A stretch of DNA of 64,000 nucleotides from Sphagnum compactum. Its lineage: Eukaryota; Bryophyta; Sphagnopsida; Sphagnales. The stretch is from assembly GCA_965153455.1 (NCBI GenBank), contig OZ234493.1:9848213-9912212 (forward strand), given 5' to 3'. A model generated the notes under the pieces. The model did not search any database. It was given only the letters and a program-made list of their open reading frames with translations, and was not told the origin of the DNA. Shown here in pieces: positions 25,128 through 36,999 of the stretch (positions within the stretch are counted from its first letter, which is position 1; each line of letters begins with the position of its first letter). The position numbers and the translations under genes are program-made.

Positions 25128-28100
25128 CATGGTGCTTTTACAACCTCCGCAAAACTTTAAGTTTCGTTAATTATTTCTGCAATATGAGTTTACTGGTACA
25201 ATTGCAGGATTTAATAACCAGACCCCAAACATTGCCCAACTTCTTCTAAGCCTCCTTTTGAAGTGAATCTTTGGATTTCTGTTGAAGAAAAAAAAAGAAA
25301 AAAAAAAGTATGACAGAAATGGATGTTTCATGATGTTTGGAGTGCAAAACTCCCTTGGGTTGAGTCTGTGATGGATGTTGATGGGAAAATGCATCAAGTC
25401 AGATGTAAAGTTTGTAGTAAAATTGAGGGGAAAGAAAAATTACTAGCCCCTAAATTGGATAGTCTTTGGAAACATTGTGGTAGGAAGAAAACCTTAAGTG
25501 ACGTCCGAGGGGTCTGTAAAGTTGGTGAGTACTACATGAACAAAGATTCGGTTCATACTAAGAATGAATGGTTGTTACATAATAGTTAGGATAGATTCTA
25601 TTATTAATTAGGTTTCCCATGTTGCTATTGGTGAGAGGAAGAAGAAGCTAGTCCAATTTTTTGTTTGTTTTCATTTGTTGTCTTAAGGTAGACCCATGAC
25701 CAATTATGAAAACACGAGCAAGTTGTTGCAGTTCCTTGATGTCGAGAATTATCCCAGAATGCATTAGTCTAATAACATTGGTTGGGAAGTTGTAGCCTAT
25801 ATGCATGAAGTTGTTGTGAACAAAACATGGAATTTGTTGTAGAATGTTCAATTCATTTCCCTTTCTTGTAATGAGGTCACAACTTGTGACCAACTATCAT
25901 GGGTTTCAATACATGCATATGTGGTTGAAGGTTAGCAAATAATTCCTTTATTAATGTTGTTTCAACAAGTGGTTGATGAGGCCATTTCAAATAACTTGAA
26001 GCACATTTTAGTGGATGCTCTGGTTTTATATGGTGATTTGACATAAGAAAGTATTACATCCAAGTTGATCACATTTGGAGCTGATGGAATGAGTGTCTTT
26101 TAGGGTGTTAGAACAAGTGTGATAGTCTAATTCAAGGACCAGACTACATTGTTCATGATTGTGTGCATTGCACGAATCATCACACAAATTTGGCTATTCA
26201 GACACTGTTTAAGATGGGCATTGTGGGGAAAATTAAAGATGTTATGCAGAGCTTGTATTCTTATTTTTCTCATAGTCCAAAGAGGACTCAAGAGTTCATT
26301 GAGCAGCTAACATCGTAGAAACAAGGGGGTAACAAATTCTCAAAAACATTAAGAGGCGTTAGATTTCAATGATGCTTTTAGCCAAGAAGATTTTGTCAAA
26401 ATACCATGCCTTGGTCTTGAAGATGCATAGGGATGCCAACACTATCATGTAAGTTGCTCATAATCTGGAACTTCTTTGCGACTTGGAAGTAATGTTGGGC
26501 CTCTCTTGCATCATGCCCATGTTTGAAGGGTTGAATGAATTGATCAAATTTTCTTAATCTTGAGAATGTTTTGTATGTGACTTTGTTGTTATTGTGAAAT
26601 TATGCCAACTAGGTTTGTATTGTTGGTATAATGACCCCAAAATGCTTACTTAAGTGATGTGCTCCATGGTTATTGGAATTTGTTGAATGAGACTTCTGAT
26701 GTGGTGGTGCATGAGTGGGCACCTAACCTAAATACAAGATTGGAAAATTTCAGTTTTCAGAATGTTGGCGTTTTTGTCATGATGCAATGCTATTGCCCTG
26801 AAACAACATTATTTATCTTTGTGACGTGTTCTCTTCTAACATTAGCAAACTTATCTTTGGGTGGTACCACTAGGAACATCACCCCCCAAATTTTTGTGAC
26901 CCATCCAAGTTCAGGACAACATATGATTCACATAAAGAAAACTTTTCATTCCAAATTATTTATTAAAAGGTTACTCAAGTCATGTTAATTTCAAAATTCC
27001 AATTAAATTTTCAAAAAAATGTGTTTTGATGTGTAAAATGCATGCATAAGGAAAAAGTTTTAGGAGGGTGAAAACACATTAAGGGTAAGCCACTTTTCAC
27101 CAAAAAAGGTGATGTATAAAAAATATTATAATAAGTAATAAGCTAAAATCTTCATGTTATTCTTTGGCTATCCTAAACACAATAATTTTTTTAAAGAATT
27201 TGCATGACAACATTTTGGAACTCAAAGTTCACTTTGAGTCAAAATTAATTTTGATCCAACGGTTAGATGAAGAGGATTGGATAAAATTTGTGTACATATA
27301 GTATATAATAACTTACAGTTCTTCAATGGCCATAGGGCTTCATGTTTGTGGTTCATGAAACATTACCAAACAAAAGAAAATTGAAAATATAATGCAATGC
27401 CCATCTCCTCCTCTTTGATATGGTAGTGATTTTTTTCCTAAATTTTTTTTATCATGCATTTATTGTTCAAAAATGAAAAAAAGACACATTTTTTGAATGA
27501 AATTTCATTCAAAAACTTTAAAAATCAAAATGATCCTCAATTTAATTTATGTATTAAACAAAAAAATTCACCCAAAATTCCATTCACAACCTTAGTTTTG
27601 AAGTATATATGCAAGTTTTTCAAACTTTGTGACACATATTATGTTGTCACAAATATATTCCATACATTCAAGTTTTTCATTGTTTGTTGGACTTTTAAAA
27701 ATAATTGTTTTGATTAATTTCAACTGAATCAAATATACTTAAAACAAGCAAAAATAATTCAAGATGTGATGTCTATACAATACGAAACAAAATAATTGCA
27801 AAAATATTATATTTGTGATTACAATTTTTGGGGGGCTTAGTGTGCTTATGCCTAGGAATGTCACACGAAGGATTTTTTTGACCATGAATACAAAAGGAAT
27901 ATGTTTTATGGGAATTCTTCTTGGATGTTAATTTTTGAGAATATTTCTAATGCCAACCTACTTGATGTTTTTTTATAGATAATTGATTGAATCAATTTTG
28001 ATTTAGTTATGAATTTTTAAAATCAAGATTGTGAAGCCCTAAAGGACCATTGATGTCAAGAACACAAATGATAATTATTTTCACCTTTTGTTGTTTTAAT

Positions 28101-29067
28101 GATTAGTTTGGATCATTCCCTTGTGCATGTACTAAATAAACAAGAAAAAATATCTATTGTGTAAATATAAGGACACGTAAAAAGAAAAAAGGTTAGGAAT
28201 TGAGTCAGGAATGGGTTAGGAATGGTTCAAGATCAAAATGTTAATGCATATTATACATTTTTGGGTGTTCATTATTTTTCATGAGTGTGTGCATAGGTGG
28301 GGAACACATAGCCCACCTAGTCCAATCAAATATACTAATGTATAAGTAGATGAAATTTTATTTCTTGAATTGGGTCCAACTTTCCTATGATTTTGGTAAG
28401 GTGGTTCCTAGTGGTACCACCCAAGGAAAAGTTTGTGGACATACCATGAACAATGTGTAAATGCAGTGTTCCCAAGTGCGGCAAAGGTCAATGATGAACT
28501 TGAGAAATGGTTTCTTGCACATGATGTGATGGATGTTTTAGGTGTGGTTTATATATAGTATTGGTTCAAAAACACATGTGAGTTTAGCTTCCTTATTCAC
28601 ATGGATGTTTTGAAAAAAAATTATTCTCAGCCTAGAAAGCTTGGGTCCTCCTAGACATGGATTCCAATAGTTTTTGATGCAAATATTTTGGACTTACAAG
28701 CCTCCTTCTTCAAGATCACCTTGATGTTGAACACTTAATGGGCTATGAAGCAGATCATGGATTTCAATTTAGTTTCTAAATTGTGGAAAAAACTTACCTC
28801 CAATGCATTGTTATGTGCACACCTGTTTTAAATTCATTAAAGTGGTAGAATTAATTGTGGTCCAAATCATGGGGTTTGTTGAGGATGAAAGAACTTTTTG
28901 CGACCTTGACCTTCATGAAGAAAAGACTGCAAAACAAATTTTGTGAGCATCTGGATCTAGTGGTTCGTATGTTTGCACAACCCTTCTACATTGTTGATTC
29001 CTTTCCTCACAATGATGCCATCATAGTTTGGACCGATGAGAAAGCCATGAAGGGTCTTTTGGCTTGA
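25128..29067 (+). pseudogene. hAT-family transposase remnant, element 2
   Basis: The region at 25128-25165 (ATGGTGCTTTTACAACCTCC) matches the N-terminus of element 1. The BED finger (25323-25589) reads 'DVWSAKLPWVESVMD', 'VRCKVCSKIEGKEKLLAPK' and 'LWKHCGRKKTL'. The 'RTNLAVQTL'-like catalytic block is present near 26160-26300 but with stops. The C-terminal part (28855-29067) reads 'TFMKKRLQNKFCEHLDLVVR' then 'MFAQPFYIVDSFPHNDAI' and ends in a stop. It is interrupted between about 26590 and 28440 by foreign sequence and carries many stop codons. Confidence 0.8.
26846..28435. mobile_element. Non-autonomous inverted-repeat transposon, copy B, nested in hAT element 2
   Basis: The left end reads CAAACTTATCTTTGGGTGG and continues TACCACTAGGAAC; the right end, reverse-complemented, reads CAAACTTTTCCTTGGGTGG and continues TACCACTAGGAAC. 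Terminal inverted repeats are therefore over 30 bp with few mismatches. The core is the same as in the 620-bp copy at 1799-2418. The 1.6-kb interior is AT-rich without a transposase; its part at 27050-27840 also has a relative at 46430-47225. Comparing hAT elements 1 and 2 shows that the transposase sequence resumes just after the right end, at accatgaacaatg. Confidence 0.75.
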
Positions 29068-29702
29068 ATTGTGGATAACATAGTGGCATTTTCAATTATG
29101 GGTTCTAGCTACAATAATTCATTTAGCATGTTGTATTGCTTAATGCCATGCATCAAACTAGGAGTTTTAGGTTCTTGAAGTAGATGACTACTTTACATTC
29201 ATGATTGCAGTCCATGAGAACATTTTAAAATCCATGGCCATATGAAGTCACAAACCTTGGTGATGCACATTGTAAATGTTGGGATGCTAATATGCCATTG
29301 CTTGGCTCATTTTGTAGCATGTTTTGCTACTATAACAAGGATTCTACTATTAAATTTTATCTCCTTTTCAAAGCCTTTGCATGTTGCATTCTTGCTTATA
29401 TGGAGTTTGGACTATTAGATTTTGGATCATGGATTCTTTTTGTTTAGGATTAGCTTCTTATGAATCATGGACCATGTGTGTTGAACTTGTGTGGTTGGAT
29501 AGTGGAGAAATCAAGTTGAGGTTGAATCTTGAAACAAATAACCCCCTATTTCCACGATGCTGACTAGCTCGGCTTCAGGGTAACTTTCTCCCCTCCCATT
29601 TGAAGTTTTTATTTAATCACTGGAGTCTGGGTTGTAGGTAAGATCATGTGCTGCCACTAGGTGTAGTGTCCTTTGTGACAAGGGTTCAACTCTCTCACAT
29701 GA

Positions 29703-30220
29703 ACATTGGGATCTCCAGTAGCTGGAAGCTAATTGCCAAATTTCGACACTCCAATTTCATCACAATTGTCAAAAGGGTTCTCAAATCTCTCTACTATTGC
29801 TTAAATGCAGATTCTATTAAAATTGCATTTGCCAATATTACCCAACACCAAAAACCTTGTTGTAGCCAAATTGGCGACCCCACTATAAGGAGAAAATCAC
29901 CACCTTGCTATTTCTTTTTGCTTTGTGTAGCCAATTTTAAGATAGCTAAGCATGTGCTTGTAGCCATGTAGGCTACTATCTCAAGGTCAGAATAGCCACA
30001 TATGCCTCTTCTAGGAATCCTTAAAAAAATACATTGGTACCCACATGACAAAAGAGGTTTGCTTTTGCTCCTAGGCCTAATCAATGTTTTTGTCCATCAT
30101 AAAGAAAGGTGGACTAACTGGCACCAGTTTGGAAAAATCTAATATAATTTCCTTTTTTTTGGTGCAATTTTTTAGTTGCAAAATTTCGAAAAAAGAATAG
30201 AAAAGTCAGATCTATCCTAA
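29703..30220. other. Intergenic DNA, nothing recognised
   Basis: Contains several 'tgtagcc' motifs (29858, 29928, 29961) reminiscent of the ends of repeat family F, but no full copy. Confidence 0.35.
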
Positions 30221-30330
30221 GTTCCAGCAGGTAGCCAAAAATATAGAAGGATGTTAATTTTTTTTTCCCTATTTCATTTTTTTCAAATCTGGTTAAATCG
30301 TCTTATGGATGATCACCACTTCAGCTACAT
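30221..30330 (-). repeat. Short dispersed repeat, family F (copy 4)
   Basis: Reads gttccagcaggtagcc, then aaatctggttaaatcg and ggatgatcaccacttcagct. The reverse complement aligns with the copies at 11019 and 22906. Confidence 0.65.
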
Positions 30331-30400
30331 TACAAAATTGAAAACAAAACCATTAGTCCTATCCCACTTCTTCCTTGGTATTTTCCCGCTTTTCTTTGGG

Positions 30401-30605
30401 AGCATTGGTTCTAGGGCTGTTACAAGGTCATCGAGAGTGTGCGCCCAAAATCTATTCTCATGTGAGTTCTTTGACAAAAGACATGGCAGTTTTTCTTTAG
30501 TAGCATCGGTTCTAGGGCTGAAAAAAACAAGGTCACCGAGTGTGTGCCCAAAGTCTAAATTCTCATGTGAGTTCTTTGGTAAAAGACATGGCAATTTTGT
30601 GGATG
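30401..30605 (+). repeat. Tandem duplication of a ~101-bp unit
   Basis: Both units begin agcat(t/c)ggttctagggct and share aaggtca(t/c)cgag, 'gtgtg(c)gcccaaa', ctcatgtgagttctttg and aaaagacatggca. The unit contains no gene I recognise. Frames on both strands span the duplication. Confidence 0.75.
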
Positions 30606-31059
30606 GAGCTAATGAAACCTCATCAAGCTTTAGGATGAAATGTTTCTAATTCAAAGCAACTATGGTGACTTAGAAACAGAATTCTCCAAATAGAATGCCA
30701 TCAACAGCCATCAACTGTTGTCTCACATGAAGTTATTGGATGCTCTGCATGCTTTGATGAGGCTCTCACTAACTGTAGTTAAAGTGGGTTGGATCTCATT
30801 GAATGGCAGTGCTTTGGACATGCTTTCCAATTCTATCATGGATTAAATTTTAAGAGGTTTGAACTTTCTGTTTTTTTTGCTTTGATAAATTTTCCACAAC
30901 CAAATGAATCATTAAATGAAAGAGTTTGTTTTTTTGAAGTGCTCTCTACTAAGAAAGGGTGAAAAGGAACCACTATTTAGAAGAGGTCCATCCACACGTC
31001 CAGTATGTTGGCCTTTACAGATGTCCAAAAACATCCAAAATAATATGGACTTTGTCATG

Positions 31060-31374
31060 TGTTGGCCTTGCCTTGGTAGGCAAGGATATTGTGTTTAGAT
31101 TCATTATAGAGTATAGTAGCTTAAGGGATTTTGGCCCCTAGGTAATAGGTCTATTTTTATATGTGGATTTGAAAGATCATATTTTGGCTTGTGTTGAAAC
31201 TTGAGATTAGTTATAGAGTTATAATATTACCTTGAAGGATTTTGATTTCTTTTAGAGGATTTTTTGAAAATTATATTTTTGCATGGTGAAATATTTGAGT
31301 TTCCATAATTCTTCTTTTGTCTTAAAATAATTTTTAATGTAAATGGCAAGGCCACAGTGTGACACACCCCTTGT
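31060..31374 (+). mobile_element. MITE-like repeat, family D (copy 3)
   Basis: Begins TGTTGGCCTTGCCTTGGTAG and ends GTGTGACACACCCCTTGT, the reverse complement of the copies at 6793 and 8199. Same length within a few bases. Confidence 0.75.
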
Positions 31375-31868
31375 TATTTCCAGTTCCCCACCTAAAAATA
31401 TGATATCTTGGAAAGTGTACACCTTAGTGGGCACCAAGTGGGCCAATATTGGGGTCTGATAATAAAGGCCAATTAAAAGGATCGCAGTGCCCTTCAAAAA
31501 GCACTTGAAATATTGGTAATATTTAAGAGGGGTGTTACTATCAGTGTTGGGCAGATATTAGATTTTTTCAATATCCACCGATTATTCAATTTATCAATAT
31601 CTGCCAGTTTGGGTTCTTTTTATTTATTTTTCATTTAACATCTCTTGTGAGGATATCAAATTTTAAAAAAATAATAATGTCAGATTTTCAATATTAAAGA
31701 TATCCTGCAACATAATATCTGCCAGATATTTAAGCTTTCGAATAACAGAATACGACAATAAAATGTGGTTGTCATTTTATTTTTGGAAGATGCAATTGTT
31801 CCAAAATTTTCTTAGTTTTTTCTTCTTTAATTTTTAAATTAAAAAAATTCATTCTTGAGATTTTATTG

Positions 31869-32206
31869 ATTCTGTTTGCAAAGTTGGGTTTTCTTCAAAT
31901 CCTTTCATTTTTATTTCAATTTCATTTATGAATATTATTGCTTTTTCATTTTGCTCTGTTTGATTTTCATTTTCACTTGACTCTTCCATTTCACACAAAT
32001 GCTTTACAAGGCCAATGACAAAAAAATACAAGCAAACATTCTCTTTGCAAACTTGGGTTTTTTTCAAATCCTTTCGTTTTTATTTCAATTTCATTTATGA
32101 ATATTATTGCTTTTTCATTTTGCGTTGTTTGATTTTCATTTTCACTTGACTCTTCCATTTTCACACAAATGCTTTACAAGGCCAATGATAAAAAAAATTC
32201 AAGCAA
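31869..32206. repeat. Recent tandem duplication, 169-bp unit
   Basis: Two adjacent copies offset by 169 bases are nearly identical. Landmarks are ttgcaaa(g/c)ttgggttt, 'caaatccttt', atttatgaatattattgc and cacaaatgctttacaagg. The unit length is not a multiple of three and no protein family is recognised. Confidence 0.85.
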
Positions 32207-32339
32207 ACAAATGTCTTGCAAAAATTATCAAAAATATTGCTAATGCTATCACACTTAAAAAGATTGTGATGCAAACATTTACAAGCAAAAATAAAATTTT
32301 CAAAATAAAAAAGGGATATGCAATGTATAATTTTATTTA

Positions 32340-32790
32340 GAAAAAAGAGCTTATATTATAAGTCTTGCACAACAATTGCAAAAACAAAATAAACCATTAT
32401 TAATGAAAAAAGGGAAATGCAAACAAAACACATAAAAAAACATCACAATAAAAAAGAACCATAAGTAATGACCAAAAAAAGAAGAAATTGATTTTAAAAA
32501 AAAAAACACAAAAAACAATGAACAGAAATAACGGAAGAACATGGAAATAAAACACATTTAAAAAAAGCAAAAAAATATAGGAAAAAAAAAGAGAATACAG
32601 AAAACAGCAAACATATATAAATAAAAAAGGGAATAAAAAAGAAAAAAGAGGAAAGAAAGAACAGAAAAAAAGTAAATACCAGAAAAACACATAAAAAAGA
32701 AAAAAAAGAAAAAACAGAAAAAGACAGAATAATAAAAAACCAGAATAAAGAAAAAATTAAAAAGAACAAAATAACATAAAAAAAAGATTC
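32340..32790. repeat. A-rich low-complexity tract
   Basis: Nearly pure A with scattered G, C and T on the plus strand. The minus strand is T-rich, and all long Phe-rich open frames on it are composition artefacts. Confidence 0.85.
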
Positions 32791-33219
32791 GGAGTTCTGG
32801 CCTTTTTATAAGTGCTTGATTTTAGGGTGGGAGGCAGCGGCTGCCTCCAAAACACCATCTGCCGTTTCCCCCCCCCCGCCCCCCTCAAATTGAACCCCTA
32901 ACACTCCAAAACCCTATTTTCATATTTTTTCTCAAACTAATGTCCTAGCTCCTTGCTTTTTGTGAGTTCTGATATCTAGATCTGGGAATGAATTTGATAT
33001 CATGGCCAGAATTCAAAAATAAAAAATAAAATCCATTCCAGATATTAATTGATAATTACAGATATTTTGCATTGTGTATTTTTGAGATCCAGGGATTAGA
33101 ATATCATTAAGAATATCACATTTTTTGGTATTTGAAAAGTTTTAAAGGTGATATCCCTGGTGATACCTGAGTTTGATATCTGGATTTTCTGGATACCCAC
33201 TCGACACTGGCTGTTACTA

Positions 33220-35163
33220 GTTGAGAAAATTACCAATATGTTGTACTCACAAGAGTACCTTAATGTTTTACAAGTTCCACGATAATTCTACTATTTAAAA
33301 AATGCTAAGCTCAAAAAAACAGTTACCTACCCAAAACACCGAAAGTTAAGGAATTTTTTTGTTCATCGACTTAAAAAAAATTGTGGGAACCTGATGCAAT
33401 TGTGTAGGTTTTTTTTTCCCATTATTCGATATTTATTAGGGAGGTGAATTACTAGTCATTCATCTGTGCTTAGCAATAGCTTCAATGTTTAATATGACTC
33501 GCTTAAGTTGTTGGATAAAGTGGGGTCTTGACTACTTGCAACCAGGAATTGTGGTCATGAGAGGAAATCAAGGAGTTAGTCTCTTTTAAAAAGATCTTTT
33601 TCATGGACATTAAGTTCAAATATTAGTCATTGTTGTCGAATATTTGGCATAATCAGCTGAAAATTTCTGTAAATTTATCACATTTATTGCCAAAGTTGAT
33701 TTTGAAAAATAAAACAATTATTGGACAAACCTGACTCTTGAGTGCCGAACCAGATAAGGTGCTGCAGTCAAAAACCAATAACTTATTTGGACTGTGGCTA
33801 GACCTTCTTCGATAGCCCACTATAATTTGTTGAACTTAACAGCTCTCCAGATTCCACACAGTTCTAATCATTTTTGTGGCAAAATGGAGGTGTGGGTATG
33901 GTAACAGAGGAGTATCATTTTTAGCAGCTTGCCACGAACTATGAGCCCACCTTTGTTACACATGATAGGTATCCTATTCATGTGTGTAAGTTAAAAATGT
34001 CCGACCTCAGCATTTTAGAAAATGCAGGTACGCCAGTTGTGCAAATCAAGTCTGACCTACGTGCCAACCCTCCTAATTCAAGATGGGCTTTCACATGCAC
34101 AACAGCAGCATCCCATTCCTCATGCAAACTTCATAATTAATTGTCACAAAATAGTACAGATCCTGGAGAGATGTGCATGGAACAGGGTTTTGCAGGCAAA
34201 TGATTGTTGCCAGCTTCCAACAAAAAGTCCATCCAAGCTTCACACTGTTCATGATATAATGGTGGCTGATGATGTTCACCTTCTTTTCTTCACCCTCAAC
34301 AAAGTAAAACTTCATTTTCACATTCATTTTGCAATTCCAACCCCAGGCTAAGGATATCTTTCTATTAGGCTGTTGTGATCACAGATTTTGTGATCACAGT
34401 AGCTTTTCATTATGTTTTTCAAGTAGCTGTGCTCATAGCGATCTCTCAACTTTACTGGTCAAGCATTTGCCAATTGAAGGAGTTGTGAGAGCTGTGAGTC
34501 AAACTATGACTCACCATACAATGACATCTGTCCTTTTTTGTATTGAGAACAAATGTTCCCACAATTGCTAACAAATTAAATTACATATCTTTATCACAGT
34601 TGCAGCTCTCCAATGAAAAGTGGCTGTCCATACAACATGAAACAAGGCCCTATTTCAATGGCTTTCCATTCAGCTGCTGTGATGACAAGAGTCTGATGGA
34701 AAGATACTCTAAGTTGGTGTGTTTCTACAAGAAGAAAATTTGTTCACTTGGGTGCAGCAATGGCCCATCACTTTGGAAATTTACAAGTGTTTCTGTCACA
34801 ACTTGGTTCACAGAATTCGACCAGAGAGTCTTAATGTTACAGTAGGACAGAGCAATCTTTTCTGCTTCTTGTTTTTTAGCATCAATCATGAATGCACAAT
34901 CAGGAGCAATATAAATGGAATGCTTCTACTTAAGAATTTCACGCACAATTTTAAAAGCTTAGTGTGCCCTACAATGGTTGATGTGGTAACGTCAATTCAT
35001 TTGCTTTGGAAAAAATTGCAAGTCAAATTCTGAGTGCATTGTGTACACATTCATCACATAGAACATAAAATATGGAACCTTCAAAATGTCACAAACAACT
35101 GACAGCATAATTGTGGAAAGAAGGGAATCTGAGCCACCAAGTTCAAAAAATTAAGTCACTAAG
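33220..35163. other. Intergenic DNA downstream of the 35-kb gene
   Basis: No gene recognised. A self-complementary motif, TGTGATCACA, occurs twice 6 bases apart at 34374-34400, which could form a cruciform or hairpin. Frames of about 100 codons on both strands at 34022-34351 overlap each other and have no family resemblance. Confidence 0.4.
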
Positions 35164-35758
35164 TTACACCCATGTTGACTTTCCTAAGGTCTCCACAATT
35201 TGATGCACGTTGCCATCATGTGTGCACACAGGTCCTTTGAATGTGACTGGTCTTGTTTTCTGCCTGCTTGATTCAAATCGTGCCCGTCGACTTCGGTTTC
35301 CAAAGCCTGATGGAACAACTTCACTCAAAAATTCCTCTGCAATGTCTCCATCATCATCCACTCGCAACCTCTCTGAATACCATGTCAATCCCTTTTCACA
35401 AAGAAACACAAATTTCAGTGTCATGACAGAAAAAAGAAAGAACACTAAGTAATATGACTCAACAAATGTGAACCAGGGGATCTAAAATCCAAGGGGTTGA
35501 TGTGCAATGAAAACAAATCAGACAGAGATGCACCTGTACACCACCATTCCCATAAGTACATTTGGAGACAACTGGAGTGTGATGTTGAACTCGCCGTATC
35601 ACTGGAGGATCCACTTTACGTTCTCGTGGAGCAGGCACATTCACTGTAGATGCCGGCACTTTTTTTTCTGCTACATTTTCTGCAGCCTTTTTTGCTGCTT
35701 CATTCTTCCTATGACTGTGACCTACATGGCCAAAAAGTCGACGAAATAGTCCAGCCAT
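35164..35758 (-). CDS. Conserved plant protein of unknown function (two coding exons)
   Basis: Minus-strand exon 1 (35758-35534) starts MAGLFRRLFG, passes a Lys/Ala-rich helix and ends 'CTYGNGGVQ'. A 142-bp intron (35533-35392) has donor CAG/GTGCAT and acceptor AAAAG/GGATTG, both in phase 0. Exon 2 (35391-35164) reads 'GLTWYSERLRVDDDGDIAEE', then 'FLSEVVP', then a basic stretch, and ends 'VHQIVETLGKSTWV'. The spliced product is 150 residues. The G-x-G-G-V-Q-G-L-x-W-Y junction and the D-x-D-G-D-x-A-x-E-F-L motif suggest a plant-specific family I remember only as uncharacterised. No signal peptide or membrane segment is seen. The frame stays open upstream to 35903 ('NKPFRSVESFLDTDSK'), so the real start may be farther upstream. 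No function is proposed. Confidence 0.6.
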
Positions 35759-36030
35759 TTTCAACACCCTATTGTCTTTTTTCACTCCCGCAAGTGGAAT
35801 ATCTTGTATCAATTTGGAATCAGTATCCAGAAAAGATTCAACAGATCTGAAGGGTTTGTTAGTTGCAATAGCAATGTGATACTTTTTGCATTGCCATTTT
35901 GATCATCTTTTAAACTCTCAATTCTTGAATTGTGCTCTGGTGGTAGGTCAGATGCAGTTTCTCCAGTAACCAATTCACTGATAGCTTATCTTCATCTTGT
36001 ATGTCCAACACTCATCAATCTTATACCTGT
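35759..36030 (-). pseudogene. Upstream coding-like sequence with frame changes (possible N-terminal part)
   Basis: Read on the minus strand, about 36000-35880 gives 'ELVTGETASDLPPEHNSRI' and 'ESLKDDQNGNAKSIT', an amino-acid pattern that looks coded. Continuing into the frame of the next exon ('IAIATNKPFRSVESF') needs a one- or two-base shift near 35870. Before it, 'QDEDKLS' is in yet another frame. Either this part of the gene is broken and translation starts at 35758, or small introns or sequence errors hide the true structure. An acceptor-like ttctacag/G stands near 36030. Confidence 0.4.
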
Positions 36031-36725
36031 AGAAATAAATTCCAAACATTTTTAGGCAAGTAATTAGCTCATTGTAGGGCAGCTAGACACCAACCAGTGC
36101 AACTGCAACTGCAACGTTCACAATGCCACACAGTTCAGATACCACCACCACTGCTCAAGTACAACCACAAGAAAACCAGTTGCAAAAAGTTCTAGGAATG
36201 TAACTCTACCTACCTTCCTTTCTTCAGACTAATTTTGAACATGACAACAAAGCTGGAGTGGATAACCTGAATTTGAGTGTTGATATTTAGTGATACCTAA
36301 AATATCAGTTGTTGATACTTGTCACTTCTTTTGGAACCTTTCCCCCCTCACTGCAGATCTGAAGGTTCCTGGATTGCATCAAGCAGTGAGAAACACAATG
36401 ACTGAATAGATTAAAACTGCACTTAAAAGTTTGTTTCTCAAAGATGACAATCACATCTTTCTTGTGTGCAATTTTTTCAAGGAATTGTACCAAGAAATCT
36501 TGAGCTAAGAGATGAATATCTGGTTCCCATCCTGCACATAGGGAGCAACATATCCCTGAACTATACGGCTACCACTATGCTACCTATTTTCCTGCTCATC
36601 CTTAACCCTGTTCAAAACCTCCAATAGAAACCTATTTGCCATCCTCACAATCTCCAAAAATGAAGAAACAACAGCCCCGCAACTTGGAATACAGTAAGAT
36701 AAAGACAGGGAGTCTTGCAAAATAC

Positions 36726-36798
36726 CTGATTTTGTAACACTGATGCTCATACGGCTTCGAACATTTAGAAGTATCCGCAGCTGTCGGTCATCGGAGAC
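36726..36798 (-). other. Exon-like block upstream of the 35-kb gene
   Basis: A 73-base block on the minus strand has an acceptor, TTTTTATGTTAG/GTCTCC, and a donor, AATCAG/GTATTTTG. In one frame it reads 'SDDRQLRILLNVRSRMSIS' without a stop. With the GC-richer, pyrimidine-rich sequence farther upstream (37.0-37.5 kb) it suggests a transcript running from about 37.4 kb leftwards into the gene at 35.2-35.8 kb. Confidence 0.45.
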
Positions 36799-36999
36799 CT
36801 AACATAAAAAGTGAGATCGAGCAAGAAGAGTCACAGAAAACCATGAGCTTCAGACCAGGTTCAAACTCAGATTTTGTACTAGACTTCGCACGGTACTTCT
36901 TGTGACTATCCGAAAAGAATGCAATCCCAAAGAGAACAAGCAATCCAACGATAGACTGACTATTCACAATCTTGTTTGCAGAATCGGACAGATATTGCT

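Larger units (their letters stand above)
23430..29702 (+). mobile_element. Decayed hAT-type transposon, element 2, with nested insertion
   Basis: Same family as 17900-21428. It shares a 5' segment starting 'ttttttttggtggcaaaata', the transposase remnant, and a 3' segment ending gttcaactctctcacatga. A 1.6-kb inverted-repeat element (26846-28435) sits inside the transposase region, so that element arrived later. The 5' leader holds a cytosine run (about 23969-23983). Ends are approximate because no terminal repeat or target duplication was found. Confidence 0.65.
31533..33219. mobile_element. Non-autonomous hAT-like transposon with 8-bp target-site duplication
   Basis: The element spans 31541-33211 and is flanked on both sides by the identical octamer TGTTACTA (31533-31540 and 33212-33219). 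The left end reads TCAGTGTTGGGCAGATAT; the right end, reverse-complemented, reads GCCAGTGTCGAGTGGGTAT. Short imperfect CAGTG-type inverted repeats with an 8-bp duplication are typical of the hAT superfamily. The interior has no transposase. It holds a 169-bp tandem duplication (31869-32206), a long A-rich purine tract (32340-32790) and a GC-rich segment (about 32820-32930) with a cytosine run. It was probably mobilised by an element elsewhere. Confidence 0.8.

Noticed and set aside
32351-32769. Long Phe-rich minus-strand frames that look like membrane proteins
   Set aside because: They read an A-rich low-complexity tract backwards. Several overlapping frames are open at once and none has a family signature.
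36305-36493. Minus-strand 62-codon frame as another exon of the 35-kb gene
   Set aside because: No acceptor or donor at suitable places and no phase agreement with the neighbouring exons.
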